NCBI RefSeq assembly: GCF_022869785.1
Contig: NZ_CP094997.1
Coordinates: 2,666,001 to 2,730,000, forward strand
Direction: 5' to 3'
DNA length: 64,000 bases
Source: Dyadobacter chenwenxiniae
GTDB lineage: Bacteria > Bacteroidota > Bacteroidia > Cytophagales > Spirosomataceae
Shown here piece after piece: positions 1-10,200 of this stretch. The first letter of the stretch is position 1. The number at the start of each line of letters is the position of its first letter. Made by a program: the position numbers and the translations under genes. Below the pieces are notes generated by a model. The model did not search any database. It was given only the letters and a program-made list of their open reading frames with translations, and was not told the origin of the DNA.

Positions 1-242
1 CCTACTTTCATACCCGTAAAGGCACCACTTGTTGATAAAGTTTGCTGGCCATTAACCACGAGTTGCCTGACCGTACACCCGGCACCATAATCGATCACCA
101 ATGCTAATTTCTTACCGGGGACACTCAATGTGACTGTTTTTGCTTTTTCCTGAAAAACAATATCGTCCCTATACCCGTCAGCGAATGCAGTGATATTTAA
201 AATTAGCAGAACTATGAAAAGAAATGTTGATTTAGGATACAT
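1..242 (-). CDS. Secreted protein of unknown function, N-terminal part only
   Basis: An ATG at 242-240 on the minus strand opens a frame that stays open to the left window edge (80 codons seen), so only the N-terminus is present. It begins MYPKSTFLFIVLLILNITAFA, a clear Sec signal peptide with a likely cleavage after AFA. The mature part starts DGYRDDIVFQ and has a beta-rich, VTLSVPGKKL-type look, as in N-terminal sandwich domains of large secreted sugar-active proteins. It lies 51 bases downstream of the sugar isomerase gene on the same strand and is probably the next gene of the rhamnosidase locus. I do not recognise the family from 80 residues; a periplasmic glycoside hydrolase is a guess from context. 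Confidence 0.7.
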   Translation of the reverse strand, partial: MYPKSTFLFIVLLILNITAFADGYRDDIVFQEKAKTVTLSVPGKKLALVIDYGAGCTVRQLVVNGQQTLSTSGAFTGMKV

Positions 243-293
243 GTCTGGGGAGATTTATTGCGCTTTTGAAATATACTTGACCGCTGACGATCA

Positions 294-1121
294 TTAGGAA
301 CCCGTCTTGACGCTATATCGCTCCGTGAGTAAATCTTTCATATAGCAGTTGATATCAAATTGGTCTGCAATGCATTTATCCGTGAATGGAATCATCTGCA
401 TATACGGAAATGGTCCGAACTCGGTGGTGAATGTCAATATATTCCTGTGTTTCTGTCTGTTGACTGCTACAATCGCATCCCACCAAACTAAAAACTGGTT
501 TAATGCATAAGCCCATTCGGGGGATCTTGGATCGGTCACCTGCGGCCCTTGCTCATAGCCCACACGCGCATGAACGTGCCGCGTCCTGTCGATAGCTTCG
601 TATAAAACTGGTTCAAAACTGCCTAGCATACTTTCTGTCACGCATACCCAGTGCGAAAAATCAGCCGTTATTTCCAACCCCGGGCGCTGAGCGAAAAGCG
701 GTTCCATAGACTGCGGCGAATACCCCATCCGGCCGCGGTGCGTCTCATGTACGATCGGCATGTTTGTGGTATCAGCTATTTCGGCGGCAATATCAATCAG
801 AGCGAGCAGTTGATCCTGCGTAAAATAGTCCCTTCCCGTATGTGAATTGATCAGTACGGGAGATGTGTTTGCGCACTCCATCAGGTTTCTTTTAAAACTG
901 GATTGAAATGTTTTAAAATCATCCCCCCTCGCCTCGTGCTGATGCGCAACAAAAACAAGCCCTTTTTTTTCGATTTGATCCAAAAGGATTTTCTTGGTTT
1001 TTAGGTCCGGGGGTAGCCAGGTATCAATGCCATCATAGCCGGCATCAACGATTTTTGAAACAAAGTCAACCACTTCAAGGTGCTCATGTCCCCATTGTGG
1101 ACTTAGAATCTTGATATCCAT
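294..1121 (-). CDS. Sugar phosphate isomerase/epimerase-like TIM-barrel protein
   Basis: The 275-residue product fits the AP-endonuclease-2-like TIM-barrel family (xylose isomerase-like), which isomerises or epimerises sugars and sugar acids using a bound divalent metal. Visible barrel features are GYDGIDTWLPP near residue 28, FVAHQHEARGDD near 57, INSHTGRDYF near 92, VHETHRGRMGYSP near 124, ADFSHWVCV near 153, and HVHARVGYEQGP near 182. His, Glu and Asp in these strands are the usual metal ligands. There is no signal peptide, so it should act in the cytoplasm. Its start lies 3 bases past the stop of the GH43-like gene, so the two are probably co-translated. In this locus it would process a sugar released by the secreted hydrolases. 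The exact substrate cannot be read from sequence. Confidence 0.82.
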   Translation of the reverse strand: MDIKILSPQWGHEHLEVVDFVSKIVDAGYDGIDTWLPPDLKTKKILLDQIEKKGLVFVAHQHEARGDDFKTFQSSFKRNLMECANTSPVLINSHTGRDYFTQDQLLALIDIAAEIADTTNMPIVHETHRGRMGYSPQSMEPLFAQRPGLEITADFSHWVCVTESMLGSFEPVLYEAIDRTRHVHARVGYEQGPQVTDPRSPEWAYALNQFLVWWDAIVAVNRQKHRNILTFTTEFGPFPYMQMIPFTDKCIADQFDINCYMKDLLTERYSVKTGS

Positions 1122-1124
1122 TCG

Positions 1125-2186
1125 TTAATTCTGAATTTTGATTGGCAATGGAATCCAGGCAAGCCCAATATTCCTTTTCATGTGGCTGATGCTTTCGCCG
1201 GGCGCCGCATCGTAAAGCAATGCAAGCTTGTTGCCGGTCTGGATGACAGTCGGCATGCCAATGGCACCTTTCGACCATTTGCAATTCTGTTTGTCGAGCA
1301 CAATGGCTTTGTTCTCTTTTTGCCAGTGAAGCAGGTCCTTTGTCCAATACACCCAAATCGCATCTGTAAACTCGGTCCCTTTCTCGGTGATGCCAATGTG
1401 GTTGGTGAAGAGATACCATGTTCGTTGGCTCTTATCGTAATAAAGACTTGAATTCTCAATCTGCTCATCCAGCGGCACGACGGGGGTCTCAATAATATCC
1501 CAGCCGCCATTCAGGTCCTTAGTTCGGGCAATACCTACCGTGCGTTTTACAAGCTTGTCCTTCGGAGCCGATCCGCTGAAAAACTGCAGGAATTCATTTC
1601 CATGCTTTACAATGAACCCCGGACTGGCAGTTAATGCATAAAAGGTATTGGGCTTGGTTGTAAATGGCTCAACATCATACTGTTTGATCCAAGGTCCTTC
1701 CAGCGATAATGCTTTTGCCTTCAAGGTCAGATACGGAAAGGAGGGAACGCGGTCCGGGGCAGCTGTTGCATTGGGAGTGCCCAGATAGAACATGTGCCAG
1801 GTATCTTTATCCTGAATCACCCAAGGCGACGATGCGCTTTTGGCGTCCATTTTAGTCGAATCGCCAAGGTCGAGCATAGCGCCCTTCTTCTGCCAGTTTT
1901 GCAGGTCGGTACTCGTAGCCAGGCAAGCCTTCCAGCCGTCTTTTCCAGCGCCGTCGTAAAACAGATAATAGGTGTTGCCTACTTTATTCAAAACAGCTTC
2001 GCGTGCTCCATACACATCGCAGCTATCCTTCCCATCACCATATCGCATGACAATACCTTGATCCTGACATTCAATCCGTTGCGTCGCTGGCGGTCTGCCG
2101 TCCATATAATTTTCATGCTGCGAATACGCGTCGATTGTGCTGGTTAAACCAACAAACAAACAGCAGAATGATGTGAAAACATTCAT
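1125..2186 (-). CDS. Secreted GH43-like five-bladed beta-propeller protein
   Basis: This 353-residue protein has an N-terminal signal peptide (MNVFTSFCCLFVGLTSTIDA) and repeated propeller blades of the GH43/GH32/GH130 type: YYLFYDGAGKDGWKACLATS, WHMFYLGTP, FLQFFSGSAPKD, WYLFTNHIG and LALLYDAAPG. Such proteins are mostly beta-xylosidases, arabinofuranosidases or phosphorylases on plant and algal glycans. The catalytic carboxylates are not certain by eye; Asp in AREAVLNKVGNTYYLFYDG and Glu in QIENSSLYYD are candidates. It sits 11 bases from the PhyH-like gene and 3 bases from the isomerase gene, inside the rhamnosidase locus, and probably trims side chains from the same glycan. The specific activity is undetermined. 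Confidence 0.72.
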   Translation of the reverse strand: MNVFTSFCCLFVGLTSTIDAYSQHENYMDGRPPATQRIECQDQGIVMRYGDGKDSCDVYGAREAVLNKVGNTYYLFYDGAGKDGWKACLATSTDLQNWQKKGAMLDLGDSTKMDAKSASSPWVIQDKDTWHMFYLGTPNATAAPDRVPSFPYLTLKAKALSLEGPWIKQYDVEPFTTKPNTFYALTASPGFIVKHGNEFLQFFSGSAPKDKLVKRTVGIARTKDLNGGWDIIETPVVPLDEQIENSSLYYDKSQRTWYLFTNHIGITEKGTEFTDAIWVYWTKDLLHWQKENKAIVLDKQNCKWSKGAIGMPTVIQTGNKLALLYDAAPGESISHMKRNIGLAWIPLPIKIQN

Positions 2187-2197
2187 TTAATGAAGGA

Positions 2198-3010
2198 TTA
2201 CGAACGCCGATAAATCAAAGGATTTACCGATTCTTTATTCAATAAACTGCCAATAGATAAAGTAGCCACTTCTTCGTCACTCAGGATATTCTGAATACCA
2301 TTAAAGGTGTTACCATCGGGCATATATGCGCAGGTCATGGCACGCCGGTATCCCGGGGTCATATTGGCATGCGCGCCGTGAATGGTGAGTCCGTTGTGAA
2401 ATGAGCAGCTGCCTGCCTTCATCGGAACAGCCACGGATTTAGTTTTATAAAACTGCGGATAAGTGGTAAAAATAGCGCCCATATTTTTGCCAATACCGGG
2501 GTTTTCAAAGGTGGTCACCTGATGTGATCCCGGAATGAAAAACAGGCAGCCATTTTCGAGCGTAGCATCGTCCAGCGCTACCCAAATAGATAACGCCCGG
2601 CGGTCGGTGAATGACCAGTACGGTGTATCCAGGTGCCAGGATGTCGGATTAGCCCATGGCTTTTTAATCAGCGCCTGATCGTGCCAGATGCGTATTCCGT
2701 CTACCTCAGCCAGTTGCGCGGCCATCTTTCCAATGCGCTCGTCGAGCATCAGTTTCCGGATTCCGGCATTGTCTTGCCAGAGGTTAAGTAGCTGATCAAA
2801 TACATTATCATAATATGATTTATCCGCATCATCGCCTTTGCCATACACTTCTTTCCGGCCAGGCAGCTTATTCCCATTCCGATTGACCAATGCTTCATCC
2901 AAAGTAGTTCGCCATTCAGCTAATTCCTGCTCCGACAAAAAATTCTCAATAACAATAAAGCCATCTCGCTGGTAATTTGCTACGTCTCCGGCTGTTATTT
3001 CTGTTTTCAT
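2198..3010 (-). CDS. Phytanoyl-CoA dioxygenase (PhyH) family Fe(II)/2-oxoglutarate oxygenase
   Basis: The 270-residue product carries the PhyH-type jelly-roll iron site: the HxD pair is His126-Leu-Asp128 (SWHLDTPYW), the distal ligand is His211 (LTIHGAHANM), and Arg222/Arg223 (YRRAMTCAYMPDG) should bind 2-oxoglutarate. The length and the IPGSHQ motif near residue 159 are typical. Members hydroxylate small molecules in the cytoplasm; bacterial ones in sugar loci have no firmly assigned substrates. It lies between the GH78 and GH43-like genes on the same strand. The context suggests oxidation of a sugar or of a methyl or alkyl decoration on the imported glycan, which is inference only. Confidence 0.85.
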   Translation of the reverse strand: MKTEITAGDVANYQRDGFIVIENFLSEQELAEWRTTLDEALVNRNGNKLPGRKEVYGKGDDADKSYYDNVFDQLLNLWQDNAGIRKLMLDERIGKMAAQLAEVDGIRIWHDQALIKKPWANPTSWHLDTPYWSFTDRRALSIWVALDDATLENGCLFFIPGSHQVTTFENPGIGKNMGAIFTTYPQFYKTKSVAVPMKAGSCSFHNGLTIHGAHANMTPGYRRAMTCAYMPDGNTFNGIQNILSDEEVATLSIGSLLNKESVNPLIYRRS

Positions 3011-3078
3011 ATTTTACGACAATAATATTTAAATGATAGTTTATTTGACTTTCAAGAATAAAGTGAAAGCCAATGTAT

Positions 3079-5532
3079 TTAATTAAAGAAAACACCGGAA
3101 AGAGCTGCATTGGGCCCGCGCACATGGTTAATGCGCACACGAACTGAGCGATCGACTTTAAATCGCAGGTATTTGCCATTCGCATAGTTGTCGATCACCT
3201 GCACAGGTGCCAGTAATTCCAATGTGTTGGCGTCGAACAGTTCAATCGCCGAGCGGCGACCTTTGCGGTCCCAGTCAAGGAAGTAGAGTGTCAGGTAGTA
3301 CGGGGCCCGGTTGCGTTTAAAAATATCCAGTGTGAAGGTTTGAAGTGTTGGCCGGGGGTCCTGCGTCACAAAGGCGCTGACGAATCTTTCCCCAGCCACT
3401 TCCTGCTGCAATGCACGTGCATCGGCTGCCTGATCCTCCCAGGTCTGGTTAACTGCCCTGATCACCCGCAGCGAATCGATGTAAACAGGCTTTCTAAGCG
3501 TATTTTCTTTCGTGCTCCGGCCCGCCAGCAGATAGCCGTCTTTCCCAAACCTGGCTTTCCAGTTGCCGCCAGTCGTGGAATCAACCGTAAATTCCGTTAC
3601 CGCATACGAGAGCTCATCCTTATCGGTTCTCGAAGGGGACGGCAATGATTTTCCATAAGTGATCCTGATCCGGTAACTTCCTGATGGAAGGTTATGCAAA
3701 TAAACATACTGCGCGTCCTGGTTTTTGATTTTTACCGGGCGGTTGTTTACCAAAATCCCTTTGATCAGCCGCCCGTTTTTGGGAATACCTATCTTGCTCG
3801 CGGTAGTGCCTGCCGGAATATGTACCTCACAATCGCCCGTAACAGAATTGAACGACGCTTTGATGATACCCCACGGCGTTGGTACATCCCCCTTAACCCA
3901 CGTAAGCGATTCATTTAAAAACGGGATGATGCTGAATGTTTTATAGCCTGGTGTAACAGGCCGCACGCCCAGTATTTCATCAGATAACCATCTTGATACC
4001 CCGGCTCCCCAGGGATGGGTCAAACTGGTGTAACCACACTGATTGTTAACAGGCGCACTATTCGGGGCCAAAGCCTCATTCCACGACGGCCGGAACACTT
4101 CAAAGAATGTGGTGCCGCCATACGAAATTTGTCCGCCCCACTGATCCCTGATCGTAGTGAGCGCTTCCGTCATGTAACCAGCTTTGGCCATGCCTTGCAA
4201 GATGAAGTATTGGTTGAAGGGTGAATACGACAGCCGCGCATTCCGGTCTTTAAACCATTTTGCGGCTAAGTGATGTATCGTGGATGAGGGGCCATTTCCA
4301 GCATTGATCACCTCGGCTAGCGCGTGTACGCCGTAACTGGTGAGCTGATCATCCGAGAGCTGCTTTCTTTTAGCATCTGCATACCTGCTGTACTTCTCCG
4401 CAAGTGACGCGTTGCCAGTGACCGACATGCATTCCGCAAATTTTGACCAGGCGTTAATGCACAACCAGCGATAAGCCCATTGACTTTCGGGAATGTTGGG
4501 CCGCTCAAATCCGGCACCGAGCCGCTCGTCCCAGCCCATGAAGCTCAGGTTGGGCAAATTGTCAAAGTGCACGTACGCGGCGTCAAGCCGTTTTGCAGCA
4601 TTGTCCGCGTAAGCTTTCAGAAAGGCTGTATCACCGGTGCACCTGAAATAATCCAGCAGGCCCAGCACCCAGTACATCGAGTAGGCCGCAATACCATTGT
4701 CCTGAGGAGCGGTGAATGCAATATTCTTTTTTACAAAATCAAAATTACCAAATGCTGCCATAGACGCTGCCTGTGAGGGATATGCATCGCCGGTCCAGGA
4801 ATGCCGGTCGCTGCGTTCCATCAGGATCGCTCCCAGGTAATCCTGCAACACATTAAGCTTTACTGTATACGCGCCCGTATACCAAATGCGGTTAAGCAAG
4901 GTATCATTGCAGGAAAAGCTGCCCAGATAGTTGACGGGTTTGGTCTGGCAGATAAGCCGGAAATTGGTAAGCTTCCAGGGTTTGGAGAAAGTTTTAACAT
5001 GCAGCCACGCAAACCGGACGCCTTCATACAACTGCTGATTCAGTTCGAGCCGGTAGGTATTCCCATATCGAACGGGTTTGAGGGTTTTGACAGGATGCTG
5101 AGCACCTGCATTCAGGATAGCCGGTTCCTTGTACTCACTGATGCTTAGCTGCACCTCACCATCCAGGTCCTCTGAATCAAATTCCACCCACCCGGCATTC
5201 ACCTGGCCAAAATCAAATTGCACCTCCCCGGTACCCAGGATCGTAATGCCCGACTTCTCTATCCGGAAAGCGCCGGAAGGGCTGGCAACGGTCTGCCGCG
5301 GCAGGAGGGTAAAAATTTGCAGACTATCGTCGGCCCCAGGATTTGTCCAATGGTAACCAATCATGGGATCCGGCGAATCCCTGATCACCTTCGCATTCAA
5401 TTCCCCGCCATGCAAAGGCCGATAAGGCTCTTTGATCTGCCCGTGCCCAGGCAAAGTCCATAAACAGAGCAAAAGCACCAATAAATGGTTAAAAATATTC
5501 GCTCTTGCCCGCACTATAACTCGAATACGCAT
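3079..5532 (-). CDS. Secreted alpha-L-rhamnosidase (GH78) with C-terminal beta-sandwich extension
   Basis: This 817-residue enzyme should hydrolyse terminal alpha-L-rhamnose from glycans in the periplasm or at the cell surface. After a signal peptide (LLVLLLCLWTLPGHGQ) there is a beta-sandwich region, then the (alpha/alpha)6 barrel. The GH78 signature MERSDRHSWTGDAYPSQ lies near residues 235-250 (usual form CPxRDExxGWTGDA), with the general acid in the SDR segment. FEVFRPSWNEALAPN and SLTHPWGAGVSRWLSDEILG mark the barrel end, and YKTFSIIPF the GH78 C-terminal sandwich. From about residue 640 there is an extra module with the motif TTGGNWKARFGKDGY, seen in other secreted Bacteroidota carbohydrate-active proteins and probably glycan binding. 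The gene follows SusD after a hairpin-containing gap of about 100 bases. Confidence 0.87.
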   Translation of the reverse strand: MRIRVIVRARANIFNHLLVLLLCLWTLPGHGQIKEPYRPLHGGELNAKVIRDSPDPMIGYHWTNPGADDSLQIFTLLPRQTVASPSGAFRIEKSGITILGTGEVQFDFGQVNAGWVEFDSEDLDGEVQLSISEYKEPAILNAGAQHPVKTLKPVRYGNTYRLELNQQLYEGVRFAWLHVKTFSKPWKLTNFRLICQTKPVNYLGSFSCNDTLLNRIWYTGAYTVKLNVLQDYLGAILMERSDRHSWTGDAYPSQAASMAAFGNFDFVKKNIAFTAPQDNGIAAYSMYWVLGLLDYFRCTGDTAFLKAYADNAAKRLDAAYVHFDNLPNLSFMGWDERLGAGFERPNIPESQWAYRWLCINAWSKFAECMSVTGNASLAEKYSRYADAKRKQLSDDQLTSYGVHALAEVINAGNGPSSTIHHLAAKWFKDRNARLSYSPFNQYFILQGMAKAGYMTEALTTIRDQWGGQISYGGTTFFEVFRPSWNEALAPNSAPVNNQCGYTSLTHPWGAGVSRWLSDEILGVRPVTPGYKTFSIIPFLNESLTWVKGDVPTPWGIIKASFNSVTGDCEVHIPAGTTASKIGIPKNGRLIKGILVNNRPVKIKNQDAQYVYLHNLPSGSYRIRITYGKSLPSPSRTDKDELSYAVTEFTVDSTTGGNWKARFGKDGYLLAGRSTKENTLRKPVYIDSLRVIRAVNQTWEDQAADARALQQEVAGERFVSAFVTQDPRPTLQTFTLDIFKRNRAPYYLTLYFLDWDRKGRRSAIELFDANTLELLAPVQVIDNYANGKYLRFKVDRSVRVRINHVRGPNAALSGVFFN

Positions 5533-5568
5533 TAATCAGTTTGTTTTTAATTGGTAAACTTAACCCTT

Positions 5569-5596
5569 CATCAGGCCGAATGACTCCGGCCTGATG
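5569..5596. promoter_or_regulatory. Perfect 10-bp hairpin between susD and the rhamnosidase gene
   Basis: CATCAGGCCG (5569-5578) pairs perfectly with CGGCCTGATG (5587-5596) across an 8-base loop. It lies between the SusD stop and the rhamnosidase start in the direction of transcription. No U-run follows on the minus strand, so a full terminator is unlikely. An RNA-stabilising stem or partial attenuator that keeps SusCD expression above the downstream enzymes fits better. Confidence 0.6.
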
Positions 5597-5635
5597 TATA
5601 TAATAGCCTTATGAGTTCATGGATCTACAAGCAAA

Positions 5636-7189
5636 TCAATAGCCCGGGTTCTGCACAAGTTCAGTGTTGATTTGTGTTTCTCTGAATGGAATGGGATCCA
5701 GCAACTTTTCCGGGGTTACAGTAAAGGCGGCGGGAAGAATCCAGCCATACTGGGCTTTAAGCCGTTTACCTTTGGCTGTTGCCACTTCAATGGCATTGCC
5801 GATCCGGATCAGGTCCTGCCAGCGATGATTTTCAAAGGCAAGTTCATGCCGCATTTCATTTGCAACAGCATCCAGTGTAGCAGTGCCCAGCTCAGTAAGC
5901 CCGGCTCTGCGGCGAACCTGGTTCAGGTAAGGCAAAGCGGCTCCGGCCTTATTTTGCTGTACCAGACATTCAGCCAGCAGCAGCAGCGCTCCGGAATATC
6001 GGTAAACGGGAAAGTTGTCGGGCGTATTAAAGGCAATGTCATAAGGCGGATGGAAGTACTTACTGATCATGTACCGGAATGCTTTTCCTGCCTTGGGCGT
6101 ATAATTGACGGGAGATGTAAGCAGTTCGGCCGTGAAATCTTCCACGCCGCTGATGGTTCCCTCGACAACGGCAACGGAAGCGGGCAGCCTCAGGTCTCCT
6201 TTTTCGTACGAACTTACCAGCTCATCGGTAGGTACGTTCCAGCCGCTGAAAATATTCATCCGGCCTCCATCAAATCCCATCAGAAACTGGGGATTGGTTA
6301 CTTTGGGCATAAACTGCCAGGCAAAAGCACTCTGCTGGCCACTCACCTGGTCAGCCATATATTGTACGTCAAAAATAGACTCCTGATGATTCTTATTTGC
6401 AGGGTCAAATACTTTTGCGTAATCGGGCAGGAGTGCGTAATTCATCTTCGTAATGTCGAGCAGCTCTTTTTCAGCAGCGGCATAGTCCCTGTTTTCGCCC
6501 GACATTAGCGCGTAAGCCAGTAACATCTTTGCTGCTCCCTTTGTAGCACGCCCGTTTTGCGGAAAAGTGGTGGCAACAGGAAGCAGGTTGATAGCACTTT
6601 GTACATCGGTTTTGATCTGGGTATATACCTCAGCAGGTGTATTTCGGGGCTGGAACGACTCCTGGGAATTGGTCACTTCTTTTAGCTGAAGGGGTACACC
6701 ACCAAAATGGGTTACCAAGCCGAAGTAGTAATAGGCCCGCAGGAAAAGTGCTTCTCCAAGCATGGCATTTTTGGCATCGGCCCTTATACTGGTATTGGCA
6801 TCCAGCCGGTCTATGATGGTGTTGGCATAGGCAATGCCCCGGTAACTGGCTCCCCATCGGCTGCCGGGCGTATTGGGAATACTGGAAGCGGTTGCATCAA
6901 TAAGAAACTGAGGATAGGCTTCCCGGGATTTATCCAAACCTCGGTTGGCCTGATAAATGGTGAAAAATGTATTGTCCGAGCGCATTTCGCCATCATACAC
7001 ACCGATATCCGTAAGCTCACGCAGCGGTGTATACGCAGAGTTGATTGCCTGCCTGAACTGATCTTCGGTCTGGTAATAAGTAGCCGAACTTAAACTCGTC
7101 GGCGGAGTAAGATTCAGGAAGTTTTCCTTACAACCAGCCAGGATGACGGCCAGGATTCCACTTAAAAGTATTTTTTTCATAATTGTCAT
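5636..7189 (-). CDS. SusD/RagB-family outer-membrane nutrient-binding lipoprotein
   Basis: The 517-residue protein is a SusD homologue, a surface lipoprotein that caps the SusC barrel and captures glycan fragments. The N-terminus MKKILLSGILAVILAGCKENFLN has a lipobox (LAGC) followed by the usual LNLTPPTSLS segment. TPR-like helices follow (GEALFLRAYYYFGLVTHFGGVPL; PAEVYTQIKTDVQSAINLLP), and the C-terminal SusD region has LLLLAECLVQQN, LPYLNQVRRRAGL and LAFENHRWQDLIRIG. Two starts are possible, 7189 (MTIMKKI) and 7180 (MKKI); the second gives the more usual signal peptide. The gene starts 20 bases after the susC stop and is surely co-transcribed with it. The substrate is inferred to contain rhamnose because GH78 follows. 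Confidence 0.93.
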   Translation of the reverse strand: MTIMKKILLSGILAVILAGCKENFLNLTPPTSLSSATYYQTEDQFRQAINSAYTPLRELTDIGVYDGEMRSDNTFFTIYQANRGLDKSREAYPQFLIDATASSIPNTPGSRWGASYRGIAYANTIIDRLDANTSIRADAKNAMLGEALFLRAYYYFGLVTHFGGVPLQLKEVTNSQESFQPRNTPAEVYTQIKTDVQSAINLLPVATTFPQNGRATKGAAKMLLAYALMSGENRDYAAAEKELLDITKMNYALLPDYAKVFDPANKNHQESIFDVQYMADQVSGQQSAFAWQFMPKVTNPQFLMGFDGGRMNIFSGWNVPTDELVSSYEKGDLRLPASVAVVEGTISGVEDFTAELLTSPVNYTPKAGKAFRYMISKYFHPPYDIAFNTPDNFPVYRYSGALLLLAECLVQQNKAGAALPYLNQVRRRAGLTELGTATLDAVANEMRHELAFENHRWQDLIRIGNAIEVATAKGKRLKAQYGWILPAAFTVTPEKLLDPIPFRETQINTELVQNPGY

Positions 7190-7209
7190 GGTTAATCAGA
7201 AAGCCAGGG

Positions 7210-10200
7210 TCAGAAATTAACGTTAAGGCCAAGCGTGTATACTCTTGCAATGGGGAAAGCTGTAAAGTCACGGCCCAGATTCAATCCGTTCAGGCCCGCC
7301 AGACCGACTTCGGGATTCATGCCCGGATATTTGGTGAGCATGAATGGATTTTGGGTACTGAAATACGCCCTGACGCTCTTCACAGTTGTTTTGCTGCCAA
7401 TTGGAATGAGATACCCAAGCGTAATATTTTTGACAGCCAGATAGCTGCCGCTGAAAACCTGACGGGTAGAAAAATTCCGGAAATCGGCCGTCGTTCCTGC
7501 CCTGGTTCTAGGGTAAATGCCATCGCCCGGATTTTCTTCTGACCGCCACCGCCGCGCGACACCTTTGCGCACATTGAATACACCATCAATATTTTCGGTA
7601 GACTGAAATGCATCGTCGGCAATATCATTGCCGACCGTCCCGGCAACAACGATGGATAGATCAAGCTTTTTGTAGCTCAGCGTATTGGTCATCCCATAAA
7701 CAAAATCCGGGTTGGGATCACCTATAAAAGTCCGGTCGTTGATGTCAATTTTTCCGTCCGGCTTTCCATCCGGCCCGCTGATGTCCGCAAAACGCGCAGT
7801 ACCTACCATAGACGTGGCCCCGTGCGGCTGGCTTTCAAATTCCTGCTGCGTCATGTATACGCCCGTATTGATGTACCCATAAAAAAGACCAATGGGGTTT
7901 CCTACGGCTGTGCGGTTGTCGTCCCAATATTCCTGATATCCGCCGATCGGGGCGTCATTGGTGCCCAGCTTACGAACCAGGTTGCGGTTAAAGGAGATAT
8001 TGAAACTAGTGCTCCAGTTGAATTTCCCTTCGATGTTTCGCGTATCAATGGCAAACTCATGTCCCCAGAAATCAAAGCGCCCAATATTTGAAGTCACAGC
8101 TGGGTAGCCAGATTGTACGGGAATGTCAATGGCATAAAGCAGGCCATCCGTTTTCTTTTTGTAATAATCGTACGTGACATTGATACGATTATTCAGAAAC
8201 GCAAGATCGACGCCGAAGTCATACCCAGTGGTCGTTTCCCAGGTTAGGTTGGAGTTTCCGATACCTGCGAGCGCCCGGCCCGAGGCCAATGCATTGTTCA
8301 ACACATAGTTTGCCGGGTTGACTCCGGCCAGGTACGTATAGTCACCGATATTGTTGTTTCCAACCTGGCCATAGCTGGCCCGCACTTTGAAAAAATCAAT
8401 AAACTTGTAGCGTTTCATAAACTGCTCGTCGGAAACCACCCAGCCAAATGAAGCCGAAGGGAATGTGCCGTAGCGATTGTTTGGACCGAACTTTGAAGAA
8501 CCATCACTGCGAAAAGCCAGTGAAACCAGGTAGTTTCCTTTGAAGTTATAATTCAACCTTCCCAGGTAACTGATCAGCGAATAATCACTGGCACCTACAT
8601 TCCCGATCCGGTTGGCGGCTACGTTCAGCCACTGAATGCTGTTGTCCGGAAACTGGCTGCCATTGATGTTGCTGTTTTCGTTGGTTACCTTTTGCGTTGT
8701 ATACCCTACCAGAGCTTCCAGGTTGTGATTGCCGAAGGCTTTATTGTAGGTCAAAGTATTCTCTGACAGCCATGACATATAGTTGGCCGTGTTATAGCTA
8801 CCTCTGGCCGATGCGGCCGGCGTAGGTCCCCCCAGAATAGTTGACGGCTGGAACAGCCGGTTAATGTCATTGCTGGTGTTGATATTGATGCTGGATTTGA
8901 ACGTCAGTCCTTTCAGGATCTGATAATCTACATATGCATTTCCCATGAGTACCATATACTTGGCCGGGTTAACCGTTTGCTTAAGTACCTGGTAATAATT
9001 GGGTGTGGAAAACATTCCGGGTGGTGCAAAACCGATCGGATAAGTACCATCATCATTCCTGTATTTTAAAGTGGGGTCCGACAAATATGCTACCTGAATA
9101 ATGTTGCGGCCCTCGCCAAGTCCAGGGGTTATGTTTGTAACATAGTGCGTGGCGCCCAGATTCAGACCAAAACGTAATTTCTCCGAAATCGAGAAAACAT
9201 TGTTGGCCCGCACGGTAAAACGGCTGGCCGAGTTGTTGAGCATCACGCCGTCCTGTTTGTTGTAGCCTAAATGAACAACTGACTGTACCGTTTTGGCGTC
9301 CGTAGAAAAGGAAAGGTTATAGTCCTGAATGGCAGCCGTCCGTAACAGCACATCAAACCAGTTGGTTCCGTCGTTTGGGCCATACTGCTGCGGATTCCGG
9401 TATTGCTCCGGAACCCCGCCGGTGTAGCCTTCATAGAGCGCAGCATCTTCATAATATTCCTTTTTGAACCGGGCAAATTCCGGGGCGTTCATCAGATCGG
9501 GCTTTCCTCGGTCGGATACCGACTGTACGCCCACGAAACTGCTGAACTGCACATTTCGCTGGCCGTTTTTGGCTTGCTTTGTAGTTACCAAAATCACCCC
9601 GTTCGCGGCGCGAGAACCGTAAAGCGATGCTGAGGCCGCATCCTTTAATACTGTAATGGATTCGATGGCATCAGGATTAATTACGTTCAGGCCGCTCGTT
9701 GTTGGGAAACCGTCCACTACAATCAAAGGATTATTTCCTGCATTAATGGAAGCAGCTCCCCGGATCCTGATGCTAAGTTCTCCACCAGGCTGTCCTGAAT
9801 TCTGATTGATTTGTACACCGGCCAATTTCCCCTGAAGCCGCTGGCTGATGTTAGTAGCCGGAATGTCTTTCATTTCAGTTGCCTTGATACTTGCGACAGC
9901 GCCTGTCAGCTCACGTTTAGTTTGGGTGCCATAACCTACAACCACCACTTCATTTAAGTTGGTCTCATCAGTGGGTAGCTGAATGTCCAGAACATCCGCA
10001 TTGTCAACTTCTTGGCTTGTGGTTTGGTAACCAACAAAGCTAAAAGTGAGGGTACTGCCTGATGAAGCCTGGATAGTGAATTTCCCATCCACATCGGTAA
10101 TCGTACCCACCTGGGTGTCTTTCACTACCAAGCTAACTCCTGGCAGCGGACTTCCCTGCATGTCACGGACAGTACCCGTAATATTCCGGCTCTGGGCAAA

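Noticed and set aside
5672..6508. A 278-residue plus-strand open frame opposite susD
   Set aside because: It lies fully antisense to a clear SusD gene, and its protein has no domain pattern. Similar long antisense frames lie opposite the IorB-type and rhamnosidase genes.
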